In this document: one piece after another, positions 15,668 through 16,891 of the stretch | Layout of the letters: every line of letters starts with the position of its first letter | How positions within the stretch are numbered: the first letter of the stretch is position 1 | Source of the DNA: RXOA01 sp964554715 | Lineage (GTDB): Bacteria; Bipolaricaulota; Bipolaricaulia; UBA7950; UBA9294 | Reading direction: 5' to 3' | Assembly (NCBI GenBank): GCA_964554715.1 | Contig: CAZKPU010000047.1 | Location: 1 to 16,891, forward strand | Length of the DNA: 16,891 nucleotides | The notes under the pieces: generated by a model | What the model was told of the DNA's origin: nothing | Seen by the model: the letters and a program-made list of their open reading frames with translations, nothing else | The model's database searches: none | Translations under genes and position numbers: made by a program

Positions 15668-15673
15668 TATACT
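15668..15673 (+). promoter_or_regulatory. -10 element candidate for the HD-GYP gene
   Basis: TATACT matches the -10 consensus at 5 of 6 positions on the plus strand. It would give a leader of about 55 bases containing a run of eight Gs (15714-15721) and the ribosome site. A minus-strand TAGTAT overlaps it. No good -35 is visible. Confidence 0.35.
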
Positions 15674-15735
15674 ACATCCTAGTTGGTTCCGGGTGATTCG
15701 CCTTTTAACAGACGGGGGGGGACTGGAGGAGGTCT

Positions 15736-16746
15736 GTGTTGGTGGATTGCCGATCCTGGGATCTCAATGGTTTCGTCGAACCGGCATTGAAGGTCTGCCG
15801 TGAATCGTTCCGCATCCTTGATGGAAACACAACGGCCAGCAAACACTATGGATACTCCCGCAGCGAGTGGTGCCGGCTGTCGCTGCTCAAACTCCATCCT
15901 GAGAGCGAACACCATGTTGTCAGAACATGGATGGAGGTTCCCCAACCACCGCCTCGGCGATTCACGCATCTAAGCAGGTCCGGAGAGCTGTTCCGGATCC
16001 AGATGCGCCTGGTGGCAGCGTCTCGGAAGCATCCGTCTTGCGCGGTCGTGTTGGTTCAAGGGATCTCAGGGTCATCCGACCCGTGTCCAAGCAATGCAGT
16101 CGTTGATGAGGATCCCTCAGACAATCCACGGGGGCTACAGCCGCCAAGCAGTGGGAATCGTAGTCTTCTGCAGCTTGTCAAACCGATGGTCGCTGCGCTT
16201 GGCGCCGTCGTCGAATACCGGGATCCCGGTACGGCGAAGCATCAGCTTCGCGTTGCCCGCATCGCAGAGACCATCGGACAGCACTTGAGCCTTGATCAAG
16301 AATCGCTGAACGGACTGCGAGTCGCTTCTCTTCTGCACGACATCGGGAAGCTTACGATCCCCGCTGCGTTGCTCTCGAAGCCGGGAACGCTATCGAGCGT
16401 GGAGAACCTCCTGGTGCAATCGCACGTGCAAGCCGGCTATGAGATCCTGAAGAAGATCGACGTCCCGTTGCCCGTTGCCCAGATTGTCTTTCAGCACCAC
16501 GAAAGGCTAGATGGAACGGGGTATCCGAATCATCTAGCCGGGGATGAGATCCTTGCTGAGTCGAAGATTCTCGCTGTCGCAGATGCGCTGGATGCAATGA
16601 CGTCTCATCGTCCCTACCGACCCGCCCTCAGGATCGTGGACGCTCTGGAAGAAATCGCTTCCGGAAGCGGATCTCTCTACGATCGCCGTGTCGCCGAGAT
16701 TTGTCCTGTTCTTCACACCCGAGGTCTCTTGTTTGCGGATGCTTGA
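15736..16746 (+). CDS. PAS-HD-GYP cyclic-di-GMP phosphodiesterase
   Basis: A 336-residue cytoplasmic protein. Residues about 22-110 form a PAS-like sensor (FRILDGNTTASKHYGYSRSEW, then LHPE and a THLSRSGELFRIQMRL strand), followed by a low-complexity linker. Residues 165-325 form an HD-GYP domain with its metal-binding set intact: H169, HDIGK (H201, D202, K205), H230, HHERLDGTGYP (254-264) and D286 in VADALDAMTS, with HRPYRPA following. HD-GYP enzymes hydrolyse c-di-GMP to pGpG or GMP, lowering biofilm and raising motility; the PAS domain should gate activity. The start is GTG at 15736, but AGGAGGT ends only 2 bases before it; TTG at 15739 or GTG at 15742 would be better spaced. Confidence 0.9.
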   Translation: MLVDCRSWDLNGFVEPALKVCRESFRILDGNTTASKHYGYSRSEWCRLSLLKLHPESEHHVVRTWMEVPQPPPRRFTHLSRSGELFRIQMRLVAASRKHPSCAVVLVQGISGSSDPCPSNAVVDEDPSDNPRGLQPPSSGNRSLLQLVKPMVAALGAVVEYRDPGTAKHQLRVARIAETIGQHLSLDQESLNGLRVASLLHDIGKLTIPAALLSKPGTLSSVENLLVQSHVQAGYEILKKIDVPLPVAQIVFQHHERLDGTGYPNHLAGDEILAESKILAVADALDAMTSHRPYRPALRIVDALEEIASGSGSLYDRRVAEICPVLHTRGLLFADA

Positions 16747-16810
16747 CATGGGCCGTCAGCCGAGCATTCATCTCTCGCGGATGGACCGGCACTCCGCTGT
16801 CCATTCTCCT

Positions 16811-16891
16811 TGCACGATTCGCCTTGCGAATCTCCCTGCACGATTCGTTCCGAATCTCCACGCACGATTCGTTCCGAATCTCCACGCACGA
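16811..16891. repeat. palindromic tandem repeat array running off the window
   Basis: Three full units and the start of a fourth: 26 bases (16811-16836), then 24 bases (16837-16860 and 16861-16884), then 7 bases to the edge. Each holds GATTCG and CGAATC as perfect 6-bp arms around TTC or CCTTG, followed by TCTCC. The last two full units differ only at their first base. No spacers separate them. The array begins 65 bases after the HD-GYP stop and continues beyond the window. Confidence 0.85.

Noticed and set aside
16628..16885. Minus-strand frame with EIRNESC repeats as a small protein
   Set aside because: Most of it is antisense to the HD-GYP gene, no ribosome site is evident, and the repeat is better explained as DNA palindromes.
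16811..16891. CRISPR array
   Set aside because: Units are directly adjacent with no variable spacers, and no cas genes are visible.

Overview
The window is a chromosomal stretch from a moderately GC-rich bacterium. It carries 16 protein genes that I can support, one of them cut by the left edge. I see no rRNA, tRNA, phage, insertion sequence or CRISPR. An envelope with an outer membrane is suggested by an RND/MMPL exporter encoded beside a LolA-like periplasmic protein, and by a lipoprotein-type signal. The phylum cannot be fixed from the sequence alone. GATC is strikingly common (15 copies in the first 1,020 bases by eye). Several genes have a -10-like hexamer almost touching the start codon, as in lineages that use leaderless mRNAs.

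Left block (1-3992, minus strand): pyruvate kinase, then a GNAT-YoaP fusion, a CYTH-domain protein and a hemolysin III/TrhA-type membrane protein with short gaps, probably one transcription unit. After 168 bases comes the N-terminus of a YchF-like P-loop GTPase. Divergent from pyruvate kinase is a plus-strand APH-fold protein (4142-5137) whose catalytic aspartates are all replaced: a likely pseudokinase. Two hairpins separate it from the convergent genes that follow.

Middle block (5243-10788, minus): a GbsR/MarR-type regulator, a 12-TM MMPL/RND exporter and a LolA-like outer-membrane-lipoprotein-sorting protein form a regulated export cassette. Upstream of it lie a short possible gene remnant, a secreted beta-propeller-like lipoprotein and a nitroreductase.

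Right block (10888-15453, minus): a GNAT acetyltransferase; a MazG-like pyrophosphohydrolase overlapping a double-GNAT gene by ATGA; an iron-sulfur flavoprotein-type reductase; a YfcE/MJ0936-type phosphodiesterase; and a serine beta-lactamase-fold hydrolase. This looks like a run of small housekeeping and stress enzymes.

Right edge (15454-16891): a plus-strand PAS-HD-GYP c-di-GMP phosphodiesterase is flanked by two different arrays of short palindrome-bearing tandem repeats with 24 or 48 bp periods. These arrays, the pseudokinase and the possible leaderless promoters are the most unusual items. I did not find a convincing multi-gene novel system such as a defence island, biosynthetic cluster or retroelement.
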